A stretch of 64,000 nucleotides of DNA from Gammaproteobacteria bacterium (GTDB lineage Bacteria > Pseudomonadota > Gammaproteobacteria > GRL18). The DNA is taken from positions 1 through 64,000 of the forward strand of contig JADGDG010000011.1 in the NCBI GenBank assembly GCA_016744995.1, written 5' to 3'. Within the stretch, counting starts at the first letter, position 1. Every line of letters starts with the position of its first letter. The translations under genes and the position numbers were made by a program. Below the pieces are notes generated by a model that saw only the letters and a list, made by a program, of their open reading frames with translations, was not told the DNA's origin and did not search any database. This document shows positions 36,701 to 44,604 of this stretch, one piece after another.

Positions 36701-36877
36701 CGGGGATGCTCCCGGCAATACGGCATTAATTTGAATCCAGTTAAAATTTATTTTTGGATCTTTTTCTTTGGGCATTGAGGCATAGCTTAAAAAACCCATC
36801 ACCAAAATTAACACAAAGGTCAGATTCGCTAACACATGGTGCTGTAAAAATTGTTGCAGAACAGGCTTATTTGACAC
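33767..36877 (-). CDS. RND efflux transporter permease
   Basis: The 1036-residue product has the full AcrB-type layout: a membrane helix at about 15-30, a periplasmic loop, helices near 335-480, a second loop, and helices from about 860 to the end. The proton relay aspartates lie in VLGMLVDDAIVVVESMY. The sequence belongs to the AcrB/AcrD/AcrF superfamily, in the branch lacking a dedicated OMF gene. The substrate (drug, metal or lipid) is not evident. It is translated after the adaptor gene with a 4-bp gap. Confidence 0.93.
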   Translation of the reverse strand: MSNKPVLQQFLQHHVLANLTFVLILVMGFLSYASMPKEKDPKINFNWIQINAVLPGASPEDIEKRITQPLEEGIAKVSDIRFISSSSRESMASILVRFEDLDDRLFDKRLADLRREIQHVENTRLPEEAESPLILELTSSSAFPTATLVLQGKAYDDNLRFYTEELDKEMERLSFVERVDMIGVSEPEMIVEIDIGRLAGLGISPSMVARTIQTQFKDTAAGSMNLQDQQWLISIKGTSNDPEYLAKLPVQGIESQVLLGDIAKIYQGQNKLSTKALYNNEPAIILSVFKKDDINTLQMIDDLKFFIAEKNHLSLVTGINITLLDDNTSLTRKAINIMQNNALLGLLFVLLVTWFFLGTRIAFFTTIGIPFTLAGTFWVLHNLGQTINNAVLLGVVIVLGMLVDDAIVVVESMYTKMRSGMHSTQAAIESLQEVISPVTASVLTTMAAFLPLMLLPGIMGKFMLVIPLVVTIALAISLVEAYWMLPAHLIASKPDYSIKKSSKFNRMQQFREQFTHALQIFYVRMLTRSLRYPKIMLFALFLLFSGSIYALQSGKITINFFAGEPFPVFYANLTMKEGTPLNYTLEKLHQLELKIKKTLKRSDYREMAAYSGLLFTQTEPLFGEHYGQIIISLPETTPEALQILHKKVKQQFEQMTGVEEMSILQLEDGPPVTRAVSIKVQGVEFNTIQNAMVDLTETLADIPEIENVMVLDSAGTQELTLQLNQDAVHRAGLSAAQVIRDIRLLTEGEIVTSFQHRGEEIDVRVKANMEGRYSSDIETWLQTPIGFFDHQQNKVQTIPLSELVHVDYKLSRNPIRHYNLQRVILLEADIKDGGRNTLEINHFIQQQWRELKIKHPGVSLDFSGELDDIEESLNVMPYLFLMGVGLIYLIIGAQFRSYFQPLLILATIPLAFTGVVAGLFLTNNPLSLYTLYGIVALVGIAVNASIVLISAANTRLRQGMSVNHAIIFAARRRIIPILITSLTTIAGLFSLATGFAGKSLIWGPLATAIVWGLAFSTMLTLFVIPFLYKFFMKPKA

Positions 36878-36881
36878 CAGC

Positions 36882-37910
36882 TTATTGCACCTCTAACGGC
36901 ACAGGAATGCTCACTGTCTGGCCCTCTGATAAGGCATTCCTTCCCGAAATAATGACCTGAGTATTTAATGGTAGATTGATAACTGCTGTGCGGCCGATTA
37001 ATGCACCTTTTATGGCATAAAAATGAGCTTTATGGCTTTTATATAAAAAAATACCAACCTGAGCATTACGCGTAACAAGAATGTTAGCGGGTATATGCAT
37101 TGCTCTGAGAGTAATTTCAACCACACCATAAGCATCTGGTAAGGCTTTATTATCAATAAAACTCAAACGAACTCGTTGATGACGCGCTCTGGTTTCTATA
37201 CTCGGTATAATGGCTCTTAGTTTTAAGGGATAGGGTTGATTCCTATAGATAAAATTCAGTGCTGTGTAGTCCAGATCATCCACAACAACAATAGGAACCT
37301 GGACTTCAACTTCCAGATCATCAACATCAATCAGTCGTAGTAGAGGGCTGTGTACGGAAACAGTTTCACCAATGTTAATTAAACGTTCAGCTATCACTCC
37401 CGAAAAAGGCGCTTTAATTTTACAGCGTGAAATCATTTTCTCTGACTGACGTATTTTACTCACTAAATTTTGTATCTGCGCAGATAGTTTTGTCACCAGC
37501 ATCGCCTGCTTTCGATGAGCTTCCTGAGACACACTTTTACTCTTCAATAATTTTTTTGAACGTTCAAATTGATAGCTGAAAAAAAGCTGCTCTGCTTCTA
37601 ATGCTTTTTTCTGTGCAACCAGCTGCTCTTTATTCAGTTCATAATCATCACATTCAAGACGGATTAAAAGCTGATCTTTAACCACCACATCACCAATTTG
37701 AACATAAATCTCTTCCACCAGGGCTGAAAGTTCTGAGCTGAGCAGACTATTTTGCAGTGTAACAACCTGAGCCGGAGCTGTTTTTACTGGATGAAAAACC
37801 AATTGCTCCAGAGCTTTAACGGTGACGGGTATATTGTTTTGAGCATAGGCAGGAAAATAAAACAAAAAGCTCACCAGAAGGATCAGCAAATACTCTTTCA
37901 TTCTATTCAT
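36882..37910 (-). CDS. RND periplasmic adaptor (membrane fusion protein)
   Basis: The 342-residue product has a signal peptide (LLILLVSFLFYFPAYA). A lipoyl-like half (SSELSALVEEIYVQIGDVVVKDQLLIRL) is followed by a coiled-coil hairpin of about 60 residues and the second lipoyl half (CKIKAPFSGVIAERLINIGETV). It links the RND pump to an outer-membrane channel. Its ATG overlaps the mazG stop (ATGA), and the pump gene follows, so mazG, the adaptor and the pump form one operon. An outer-membrane channel gene is not in the window. Confidence 0.9.
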   Translation of the reverse strand: MNRMKEYLLILLVSFLFYFPAYAQNNIPVTVKALEQLVFHPVKTAPAQVVTLQNSLLSSELSALVEEIYVQIGDVVVKDQLLIRLECDDYELNKEQLVAQKKALEAEQLFFSYQFERSKKLLKSKSVSQEAHRKQAMLVTKLSAQIQNLVSKIRQSEKMISRCKIKAPFSGVIAERLINIGETVSVHSPLLRLIDVDDLEVEVQVPIVVVDDLDYTALNFIYRNQPYPLKLRAIIPSIETRARHQRVRLSFIDNKALPDAYGVVEITLRAMHIPANILVTRNAQVGIFLYKSHKAHFYAIKGALIGRTAVINLPLNTQVIISGRNALSEGQTVSIPVPLEVQ

Positions 37911-38767
37911 TTAATCGACTGCCAGACATTCTCCATGTGTTCAAGTGAGGCTTGCTCCATTTTTAATCGATCATTGTTGTAATGTACTTCCAGTTTTCTA
38001 AATCTCTGAGAAAATTTATGATTACTCATACGTAAAGCTTTTTCCGGATCAATATTTAATTTACGTGCCAGATTGACACAACTAAACAACACATCTCCCA
38101 ATTCTTCTTCTATATTTTCAAAGGAGCCTTCAGCGGTGGTAATATCGGAGCCTTCAGCGGTAATATCTGAGCCTTCAGCGCTATTCAGCTCATAACTTTT
38201 CATTTCTACAGCCAGCTCATCTATTTCTTCGACGATTTTAGCTAATATATCTTCTGCACAATCCCAGTCAAATCCAATCTGAGTAGCTTTTTTCTGTATT
38301 TTTACCGCACGGGTCATGGCCGGCAAAACCTTACTGATCCCATCCATCAAACTGACTGCCTCCTTTACTGGCTGGGAGTATTCATTTCTACTCTGCTGCT
38401 TTTCCACTTCCTTTTGTTCTTCCCAGGCTTTCAAAAAATCAGCCTCATTCTCATATTGATGATCAGAAAAAACATGAGGGTGTCGGGAAACCATTTTATC
38501 CGAGATAGCCCCGGCAATATCGTCAAAATTAAATAATCCGTCTTCTCTGGCTAATTGAGCATAAAAAACCACCTGAAATAACAAATCACCCAGTTCCTTC
38601 TTAACCTCATCCATATCCCCCATCTCAATGGCCTCAGCCACCTCATAGGCTTCTTCTAATGTATATGGTACCAGAGACGCATAATCCTGTTTAAGATCCC
38701 AGGGACAACCACTATCAGGATCTCTAAGAGCAGACATAATATCAAGTAATCGTATCAACTGTTGCAT
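37907..38767 (-). CDS. mazG: Nucleoside triphosphate pyrophosphohydrolase MazG
   Basis: The 286-residue product has two MazG domains. The first has SGCPWDLKQDYASLVPYTLEEAYEVAEAI with the EExxE metal site. The second has QKKATQIGFDWD and later ELGDVLFSCVNLARKL. MazG hydrolyses NTPs to NMPs and lowers toxic or alarmone nucleotides. It is about 20 residues longer than E. coli MazG because of an AEGSDIT repeat inserted just before the second EEELGD site. It heads the RND operon, an unexpected but tight linkage (ATGA overlap). Confidence 0.92.
   Translation of the reverse strand: MQQLIRLLDIMSALRDPDSGCPWDLKQDYASLVPYTLEEAYEVAEAIEMGDMDEVKKELGDLLFQVVFYAQLAREDGLFNFDDIAGAISDKMVSRHPHVFSDHQYENEADFLKAWEEQKEVEKQQSRNEYSQPVKEAVSLMDGISKVLPAMTRAVKIQKKATQIGFDWDCAEDILAKIVEEIDELAVEMKSYELNSAEGSDITAEGSDITTAEGSFENIEEELGDVLFSCVNLARKLNIDPEKALRMSNHKFSQRFRKLEVHYNNDRLKMEQASLEHMENVWQSIK
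38123..38180. repeat. In-frame tandem repeat inside mazG
   Basis: The core GAGCCTTCAGCG occurs three times on the plus strand at spacings of 24 and 21 bp. In mazG it is read on the minus strand as AEGSDIT-type units. The same core, as GCTGAAGGCTC, is repeated inside hrpA in another frame and strand. Confidence 0.85.
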
Positions 38768-38962
38768 ACCAGAACAATTTCCTTATTTATCAGATCGTTT
38801 TTGTTAGTTGGTGCTGAGTTGCAGATGAGAGAAGGGCTGTGCCTGGAATAATTTCAGTGGTTAGCGATTGCATGGTGAGTAAAATTTCTGGGCGGGAGCT
38901 TGCCTATAGATCAGCTACAGATCAAACACACTACTTCACCTTGTCGTCATATTAAAATTTAG

Positions 38963-39415
38963 TTATTGAGCTTCTACCGCCAGCAATGCACTGATCACAT
39001 CATCCTCAAGATTAATCCGATCAGCCAGCAATTCACCCACTGAATTAAGACAATGCTCCAGTTTATCACAATCCAGTGTCGAAACATCACTATTGTATTT
39101 ATCATGAAAATCAAGAATTTTCTGAGTATTATCAACAAGTTCAGGATAGACGCTGTCTGCTATTTTTAACACACTCTGACGGCGTTCTTTATTATGTTCA
39201 AGGTAATTGTAAAGATTAAAATGAGCCTTTGCACTGTAATCAACCATAGATTCACAAAAGTCTTCCAGTACTTCCTGAAGCGTATCATCCATTTCAAATG
39301 GCTGATACGACATAACTTCTTTATACTGTGCCAGAGTTTCAGTACGAGAATCAACCAGGGATTCAATGATAGTGCGAGATTGTACTCGGCGTTCTTTTAC
39401 AATTGTATCGACCAT
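38963..39415 (-). CDS. rsd: Rsd/AlgQ-type anti-sigma-70 factor
   Basis: The product is 150 residues from the ATG at 39415, with AGGATGG upstream. The block LEDFCESMVDYSAKAHFNLYNYL matches E. coli Rsd around DFCQSLVDYLSAGHF. Later parts (YPELVDNTQKILDFHDKYN, LEDDVISALL) also align. Rsd binds region 4 of sigma-70 and frees core polymerase for alternative sigma factors. Longer in-frame starts at 39424 and 39493 lack homology. It is divergent from cheV across about 550 bp. Confidence 0.85.
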   Translation of the reverse strand: MVDTIVKERRVQSRTIIESLVDSRTETLAQYKEVMSYQPFEMDDTLQEVLEDFCESMVDYSAKAHFNLYNYLEHNKERRQSVLKIADSVYPELVDNTQKILDFHDKYNSDVSTLDCDKLEHCLNSVGELLADRINLEDDVISALLAVEAQ

Positions 39416-39700
39416 GTATACCATCCTGTTACTTATAATTTTTTGTTCAGGGCCTAAATTTGAGCTGCGAGTGCTCAAACCACTCAACCTCAAAATGCTA
39501 CTTTAGACAATTATTTTTTAATTCAAAAATATCTTTTTTACATCTTACCTATTATTTTGTAAAAAATCGAAAAAAAATGGTATATTCAAGCTATATAAGC
39601 AATTAATTATTCATTTGTTGTAACCATTTGTTTAACATAAACAGATTCGATGGGATAAACAACCTTAAGCAAATAGCCATTATCAAAAGTCCTGTAAATG

Positions 39701-39882
39701 AGTGCCACCAACTCTGGATAAAACTAAAAACTAGACTATAGTTACATTATTGTCTGTACAGACATGATAAATCTCTAAAGCTTTATATTTATCTGTCGCT
39801 ATATTTATCATAACAAGCAGATTTTACAATTGTATTTTAGATCGGGGTTAAAAAACCTGTATCGTCTTTAAGTGCCACCAAC
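39701..39882. promoter_or_regulatory. Pair of direct 12-bp repeats, candidate binding sites
   Basis: AGTGCCACCAAC occurs at 39701-39712 and again at 39871-39882, each preceded by CCTGTA. An exact 12-mer pair in a short intergenic region is unlikely by chance. The GTGCCAC part looks like the reverse of a sigma-54 GG element, but the GC element at the required spacing is missing. Confidence 0.4.
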
Positions 39883-39942
39883 CAAATAAATTTTGCCACT
39901 GTCCTAATTTGGTAATAGTCTCTTTTAATAAAAAGAAGACCC

Positions 39943-39948
39943 TATAAT
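39943..39948 (+). promoter_or_regulatory. Candidate -10 box for cheV
   Basis: TATAAT lies 40 bp before the ATG at 39989 and only 17 bp before the ATG at 39965. A promoter here would leave almost no leader for the earlier start, which favours 39989. The -35 region is weak (TCTTTT). Confidence 0.35.
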
Positions 39949-39988
39949 AAGACGGTGGAATTTTATGCTAGATAAAGAGAAACCAATT

Positions 39989-40960
39989 ATGCCTAATTTT
40001 ATCCAATCAGTTGATGAACGTACAAACCTTGCGGGGACTAACAGACTTGAAGTTTTGTTATTCAGTCTTGGTAAAGATGATTCGACTGAACGACAAGAAG
40101 TTTACGGCATCAATGTGTTTAAAGTTCGGGAAGTTATGCAGGTGCCTGATATAACCCATGCACCGGATATGCCTGATTCTGTTGAAGGCATGACCAGTCT
40201 TCGTGGAACGATGGTGCCTGTGGTTAATTTGCCTAAATTTTGCGGTCTTAATATTTCTGATGAACCACAAATTTTAATTGTCACTGAATATAATAAACAC
40301 ATGCAAGGTTTTTTAGTGCATTCAGTCGAAAACATTCTACGTCTTCAGTGGAGTGATGTAAAAGTACCACCACAAATGATGTCTGATCAACTTGGAGGAC
40401 TGGTTACGGCTGTCACTGAACTAAAAGATGGCCGCATTGCAATGATTATGGATGTTGAAAAAGTTCTGGCTGAAACAGCTCATTTTGCTCAGGATGATGC
40501 CTATTATGAGGGTATTTCAACGCTGGAAGATCAAGGTTTCACCGTGATGTATGCAGATGACTCTTCTGTTGCCCGCTCACAAATTGAGCGTACTCTGGAG
40601 CAAATGGGCATAGCCCATGTCAGCGCCATAAATGGTGCCGAAGCCTGGACAAAGTTGAAAGAGATTGCCACTCGCGCTGAAACAACCGGATTGCCGGTTA
40701 AGGATTATATCCAGGCCATACTAACCGATGTTGAAATGCCCGAGATGGATGGTTATGTATTAACAAAACATATTAAAAATGATCCTCGTTTTGCAGGTAT
40801 ACCAGTTATTATGCACTCTTCCTTATCCGCAGATGCTAATATGTCCCTGGGTCGAGGGGTCGGCGCTGATGCCTATGTGGCAAAATTTGAACCCAAGGAG
40901 TTGTCAAACAAACTGGTTGAAATACTTAATCACGAGACTAAAGCACTGGAGAAATCCTAG
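39989..40960 (+). CDS. cheV: Chemotaxis coupling protein CheV
   Basis: The product is 323 residues from the ATG at 39989 (331 from 39965). It has a CheW domain at about 15-160 (RLEVLLFSLG, GINVFKVREVMQ, GMTSLRGTMVPVVNL) and a receiver domain at about 180-315, with the phospho-acceptor in LTDVEMPEMDG and a Lys in AYVAKFEP. CheV links receptors to CheA and adjusts adaptation. The N-terminal FIQSVDERTNLAGTNRLE is typical of CheV, which supports the later start. No other chemotaxis genes adjoin. Confidence 0.92.
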   Translation: MPNFIQSVDERTNLAGTNRLEVLLFSLGKDDSTERQEVYGINVFKVREVMQVPDITHAPDMPDSVEGMTSLRGTMVPVVNLPKFCGLNISDEPQILIVTEYNKHMQGFLVHSVENILRLQWSDVKVPPQMMSDQLGGLVTAVTELKDGRIAMIMDVEKVLAETAHFAQDDAYYEGISTLEDQGFTVMYADDSSVARSQIERTLEQMGIAHVSAINGAEAWTKLKEIATRAETTGLPVKDYIQAILTDVEMPEMDGYVLTKHIKNDPRFAGIPVIMHSSLSADANMSLGRGVGADAYVAKFEPKELSNKLVEILNHETKALEKS

Positions 40961-41029
40961 CTAATTTCAGTTATAATCACAAGGATGTAGAGAGTAAATT
41001 AGGAAAGCTCACCGGGTAAGGAACAATTC

Positions 41030-42949
41030 TTGACTGCAATACAATTACGACTCAGAATATTGATATTGCTTCCTATATTCTATTTAATTATCCCTCCCCT
41101 GTTTGCAGCCTCTTCTACCATAAAAGAGCAGGAAAAAGAAGTCACAGAAGCATCTCCTTCTGGGGATAAAGCCCCTGCTCAAACCTCATTTTTAACAAAA
41201 AAACGCAATATTACAATTGGGATTTTAAGCCAAACACCCCAGAAATCTATCAAGGGCACCCCCTGGCAATTCAGCTTTGAGCGATTAAACAAGCAATCCC
41301 AATACAACTTTATCCCGTTATTTCTCACTGCCAAGCAATTAAATAGTGCACTCGCCAATGATGAGCTGGACTTTGTTATCTGTGATGCCATTTATTACCT
41401 TATGCTGGAAAAAAAATATGGTTTATTACGCTTACTGACACGTACAGAACAATATTCTGAAAAATTTATGACTTCAGAAGGACTGTCTGTTTACACCTGG
41501 GATAAAAACTCTGATATTACCCGACTTAAGGAGCTAAAAGACAAAAATATTGGCGTAGTTGATAGTAACTCATCTATTTCATGGTTATTTCTGGATAAAT
41601 TTTTATTTAATCATGGCTTAATAGACAAAACAAATATTAATATCATCCCCATTAAAGACATGGAGCAAGCTTTAATATTATTACAATCTGGAACATTTGA
41701 TGCCATCATATCGAAATCAGGTTTTTTAGATAAACATATCGCTGCAGAAAAAATGGAAAATCTGAGGTTGATTAATCCCCGCCGTGGCTGGCAGGCTCCC
41801 TTCCTGCACAGTTCCGTTCTAATACCCGAATGGCCGCTGTCAAAAGCCTGGTATATTGATAACCAGCTGGCCAATGAAGTTGTTTCCTTATTACTGAATC
41901 AACACGGTAATAAACTTAATGAAACAACAGCCTTTTTTCTTCCTCAATATTACTGGGATATCGCACAAAATTATAATGCTTTAAATGAATTATTCAGCTT
42001 TTCCGAACAGATAGAAGCGGACAACAATCCAGAGCAGGCCAGTTGGCCTCAAAAAATACAATACTGGATTAGTTTTATTATTATCTGCTTTTTAGTTGCT
42101 ATCCTGATCATGTATCTGCGTTCATCCAGAGATCTCAATAATCGACTCACAACATCAAAAGAGTCTCTGGAGCAAGAAATTAAAGAACGTCAGCACGCTC
42201 AGGAACAGGCACTGACCCACCAGGCCGAATTAGCCCATGTGGCCAGACTCAGCACCATGGGCGAAATGGCGTCCGGATTAGCCCATGAACTCAATCAACC
42301 CCTCTCCGCAATCCACACCTATGTGCAGGGATGTATACGCCGAATTAATATGGGTAATGCTGATTTGGATGCCATTGTAAATGCCTTACAACTAACAGCA
42401 CAACAGGCTGACAGGGCCGGCGGTATTATTCGTCGTTTACGCAGTTTTGTACGCAAAGGCGAATCTCATAAAACCTATAGTGAAATTAATCAGATTGTCA
42501 GTGAAGTCACTGGTTTCCTCGAAACACAGTTGAAAAACAAGCAAGTAAATCTGATTCTGGATTTAGAGGAAGATTTACCACCGGTGCTTGCAGATATTAT
42601 TCAAATTGAGCAAGTACTGATTAATTTGCTTAAAAATGGTATTGAATCAATGTCCGGTATTGAAAAACCCTCTATAATTGTGACTACCAGACGTTGTAAC
42701 CATAAATATATTGAATTATGTGTTATTGACAGTGGTCACGGAATCAGTAAAGATAAGCTTAAGCGGATATTTAATCCTTTTTTTACGACAAAAAACAGTG
42801 GTATGGGAATGGGTTTATCTATCAGCAGTTCTATCATTGAAGCACATGATGGTAAACTGTATGCCGAAAATAACACTGAACAAGGTGCTCGATTTTGTTT
42901 AACATTGCCAATTACAGAAGAACACTTAGGAAGTAATAATAATGAGTAA
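41030..42949 (+). CDS. TtrS-like sensor histidine kinase with PhnD-type sensor domain
   Basis: The 639-residue product has a TTG start with AAGGA upstream and a signal or anchor at about 8-27. A periplasmic phosphonate-binding (PhnD/PBP-like) domain covers about 60-330 (ALANDELDFVICDAIYYLM). A membrane helix lies at about 345-365. The cytoplasmic kinase has H419 in GLAHELNQPLSAI and an ATPase domain (NLLKNGIES, DSGHGIS, GMGMGLSIS). This architecture matches TtrS, the tetrathionate sensor, and relatives. The ligand is not proven, and ttrABC is absent. The next gene overlaps by 8 bp. Confidence 0.87.
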   Translation: MTAIQLRLRILILLPIFYLIIPPLFAASSTIKEQEKEVTEASPSGDKAPAQTSFLTKKRNITIGILSQTPQKSIKGTPWQFSFERLNKQSQYNFIPLFLTAKQLNSALANDELDFVICDAIYYLMLEKKYGLLRLLTRTEQYSEKFMTSEGLSVYTWDKNSDITRLKELKDKNIGVVDSNSSISWLFLDKFLFNHGLIDKTNINIIPIKDMEQALILLQSGTFDAIISKSGFLDKHIAAEKMENLRLINPRRGWQAPFLHSSVLIPEWPLSKAWYIDNQLANEVVSLLLNQHGNKLNETTAFFLPQYYWDIAQNYNALNELFSFSEQIEADNNPEQASWPQKIQYWISFIIICFLVAILIMYLRSSRDLNNRLTTSKESLEQEIKERQHAQEQALTHQAELAHVARLSTMGEMASGLAHELNQPLSAIHTYVQGCIRRINMGNADLDAIVNALQLTAQQADRAGGIIRRLRSFVRKGESHKTYSEINQIVSEVTGFLETQLKNKQVNLILDLEEDLPPVLADIIQIEQVLINLLKNGIESMSGIEKPSIIVTTRRCNHKYIELCVIDSGHGISKDKLKRIFNPFFTTKNSGMGMGLSISSSIIEAHDGKLYAENNTEQGARFCLTLPITEEHLGSNNNE

Positions 42950-43562
42950 TGATGCTATCGTTTTTATTGTGGATGATGATGAAGCGGTTCGACAGTCTAC
43001 TGCCTGGCTAGTTGAATCAATTGGACTGAAAGTCACCACATTCACCTGTGCAGATGAGTTTTTAGAAAATTACAATAATGAACCAGGCTGTATTGTTATG
43101 GATGTCAGAATGCCCGGCATGAGTGGACTTGAAGCTCAGGAAGAAATGAAAAGCAGAGGCATGACACTGCCTCTGATCTTTATTACCGGTCATGGTGATG
43201 TCCCTATGGCCGTTCGTGCCCTGAAACGAGGAGCCTTTGACTTCATTGAAAAGCCATTTAATGATCAGTTACTTCTGGATGCGGTACAGAGAGGACTCAA
43301 AACAAATAGTGAAGCAATGGAATCCCTGATTCAAAATGAATCCATTGATAAACGTATCTCCTCTCTTACACCAAGAGAACATGAAGTGATGATGCGAGTC
43401 ACTGAAGGCAAGCCCAATAAAGTGATTGCTCATGAACTAAATGTCAGTATAAAAACCGTTGAAGTTCACCGTGCTCGAATGATGGAAAAAATGGAAGCCA
43501 GCTCTGTTGCTCAATTAGTTAAAACAACCATACAGGCCAGCAGAAATAATATTCTTTCATAA
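42942..43562 (+). CDS. FixJ/TtrR-type response regulator
   Basis: The 206-residue product has a receiver domain (IVDDDEAVRQSTAWLVES, phospho-acceptor D54 in IVMDVRMPGMSG, and K in DFIEKPFND). A LuxR-type helix-turn-helix follows (LTPREHEVMMRVTEGKPNKVIAHELNVSIKTVEVHRARMMEKM). It is the partner of the overlapping kinase gene, and sequence and pairing agree with TtrR or FixJ. Target promoters are not identifiable in the window. Confidence 0.92.
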   Translation: MSNDAIVFIVDDDEAVRQSTAWLVESIGLKVTTFTCADEFLENYNNEPGCIVMDVRMPGMSGLEAQEEMKSRGMTLPLIFITGHGDVPMAVRALKRGAFDFIEKPFNDQLLLDAVQRGLKTNSEAMESLIQNESIDKRISSLTPREHEVMMRVTEGKPNKVIAHELNVSIKTVEVHRARMMEKMEASSVAQLVKTTIQASRNNILS

Positions 43563-43606
43563 TGACTCAGCGTGTTCATCTTTATGGCCCATTTCATCTA
43601 CCACTC

Positions 43607-43638
43607 CCCTCTTTTGCTTAACTGAGAACAAAAGAGGG
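43607..43638 (+). terminator. Stem-loop after the response regulator gene
   Basis: CCCTCTTTTG at 43607-43616 pairs perfectly with CAAAAGAGGG at 43629-43638 across a 12-nt loop. A T-rich tract (CTCTTTTTTTA) begins only about 16 nt later. An alternative stem using AAAAGAG and CTCTTTT would end directly in that T-run. Confidence 0.6.
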
Positions 43639-43789
43639 AAAGCCCCTATAGTTCTCTTTTTTTATGACATTCTCTGAAATTATCAACATAATTTTACGGT
43701 GCAAGTCTCATTAATCTAAATAGATGCATATAAAAAAAACAGCAAAGCACGCCTATCTTATTGTTAATATTATACTCACAGAGCAATCC

Positions 43790-43809
43790 GAGGGTTAACC
43801 CTCTTTTTT
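43790..43809 (+). terminator. Compact intrinsic terminator
   Basis: GAGGG (43790-43794), TTAA, CCCTC (43799-43803), then six Ts. This is a textbook shape, located 230 bp after the last gene on this strand, so it may end a separate small transcript. Confidence 0.65.
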
Positions 43810-44085
43810 ATTACAACATACCCAATTATCCTCAGGGCCCTGATCCCGTAAAGTATAGGTATTGAAGCAAAAGAATTGCTTTAAAATTTGATTAAGCAAG
43901 AAGCTATTAATCAAAGATAACAATAAAAAACTGTGATGGAGCTTAAAAATAATAAAGGAGAGGAGCAGGGAAGGTATATAAAAAGTAAGGATATTGATAA
44001 ATAATTAATTAGGAATATCCTTATTTCCATGGATGGAAAACAATGATGGGGGGAGGATGTTGCTGGTATTTATTAAAGCAACTCC

Positions 44086-44149
44086 AAAGGCAATATAACT
44101 GGCACACAATAATAAAGATATGCCCTTTATATTGCCTTTCATTTTTTAT
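44086..44149 (+). terminator. 13-bp stem with T-rich tail
   Basis: AAAGGCAATATAA (44086-44098) and TTATATTGCCTTT (44127-44139) are exact complements separated by 28 nt, followed by CATTTTTTATA. It lies 125 bp before the PilZ gene start, so it could be an attenuator for that gene or end an upstream small RNA. Confidence 0.5.
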
Positions 44150-44273
44150 ATCTAGCATTCAGCGACTAGTTAGTCCTGGAAAAAGCCTAATAAAGTAGAA
44201 GCTCCCTTATTTTTTCTTAAAGCAGAAAGATCTCTACGAACAAATATCGAAGATCATGAAAGGGGGCACCACC

Positions 44274-44603
44274 ATGAATAAGCGTTGGAATGATAGAAAA
44301 CCTTCCTCAGTTGATTTGGTTATCAACTATCCTGCCTTAGGCCTATTACGCGGCAAAGCAGTTAATATAAGTCATGACGGCATGTTCATCGAAACAGCAG
44401 CCCTGTCTCTTTGTAACTATACAACAATTGAAATAAACCTCAGCCTGCCTGAACTTTCCATGTCCCCTATCAGTCTTCAAGCAACGATCATCCATAATAC
44501 AGATAAAGGTATTGGCGTGATGTTTACCAATAAAGAAGATGACACAATTGTCAGCACATTACATCAATACGCCACTTCTCCTGCTCAGCAATTTGCCTGT
44601 TGA
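44274..44603 (+). CDS. PilZ domain protein (stand-alone)
   Basis: The product is 109 residues from the ATG at 44274, which has AAAGGGGG 8 nt upstream. It reads NDRKPSSVDLVINYPALGLLRGKAVNISHDGMFIET, the common stand-alone PilZ layout, with N/D-x-S-x-x-G visible as NISHDG. The first arginine motif is weak (DRKPSS), so c-di-GMP binding is uncertain. It is preceded by the long intergenic region and converges on a pentapeptide-repeat gene. Confidence 0.75.
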   Translation: MNKRWNDRKPSSVDLVINYPALGLLRGKAVNISHDGMFIETAALSLCNYTTIEINLSLPELSMSPISLQATIIHNTDKGIGVMFTNKEDDTIVSTLHQYATSPAQQFAC

Positions 44604-44604
44604 G

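Larger units (their letters stand above)
39416..39988. other. Long divergent promoter region between rsd and cheV
   Basis: This AT-rich stretch of about 570 bp has no gene that I can support. It contains two direct copies of AGTGCCACCAAC 170 bp apart (39701-39712 and 39871-39882), each about 10-15 bp after CCTGTA, plus a related TTGCCACTG at about 39892. It also contains a TATAAT box before cheV. It is long enough for two regulated divergent promoters. Confidence 0.6.
43563..44273. other. Intergenic region of about 700 bp with three hairpins
   Basis: No protein gene is supported. It contains a 10-bp stem after the response regulator gene, a compact GAGGG-TTAA-CCCTC hairpin with six Ts at 43790-43809, an imperfect AAGGATAT/ATATCCTT stem near 43986-44022 and a 13-bp stem at 44086-44139 followed by ATTTTTTA. 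Several separate terminator-like hairpins in one gap suggest one or more small transcripts, but I cannot identify an RNA family. Confidence 0.5.

Noticed and set aside
39701..39882. Sigma-54 promoter reading of the GTGCCAC repeats
   Set aside because: The reverse strand gives TGGCAC but no GC element at the fixed distance in either copy.
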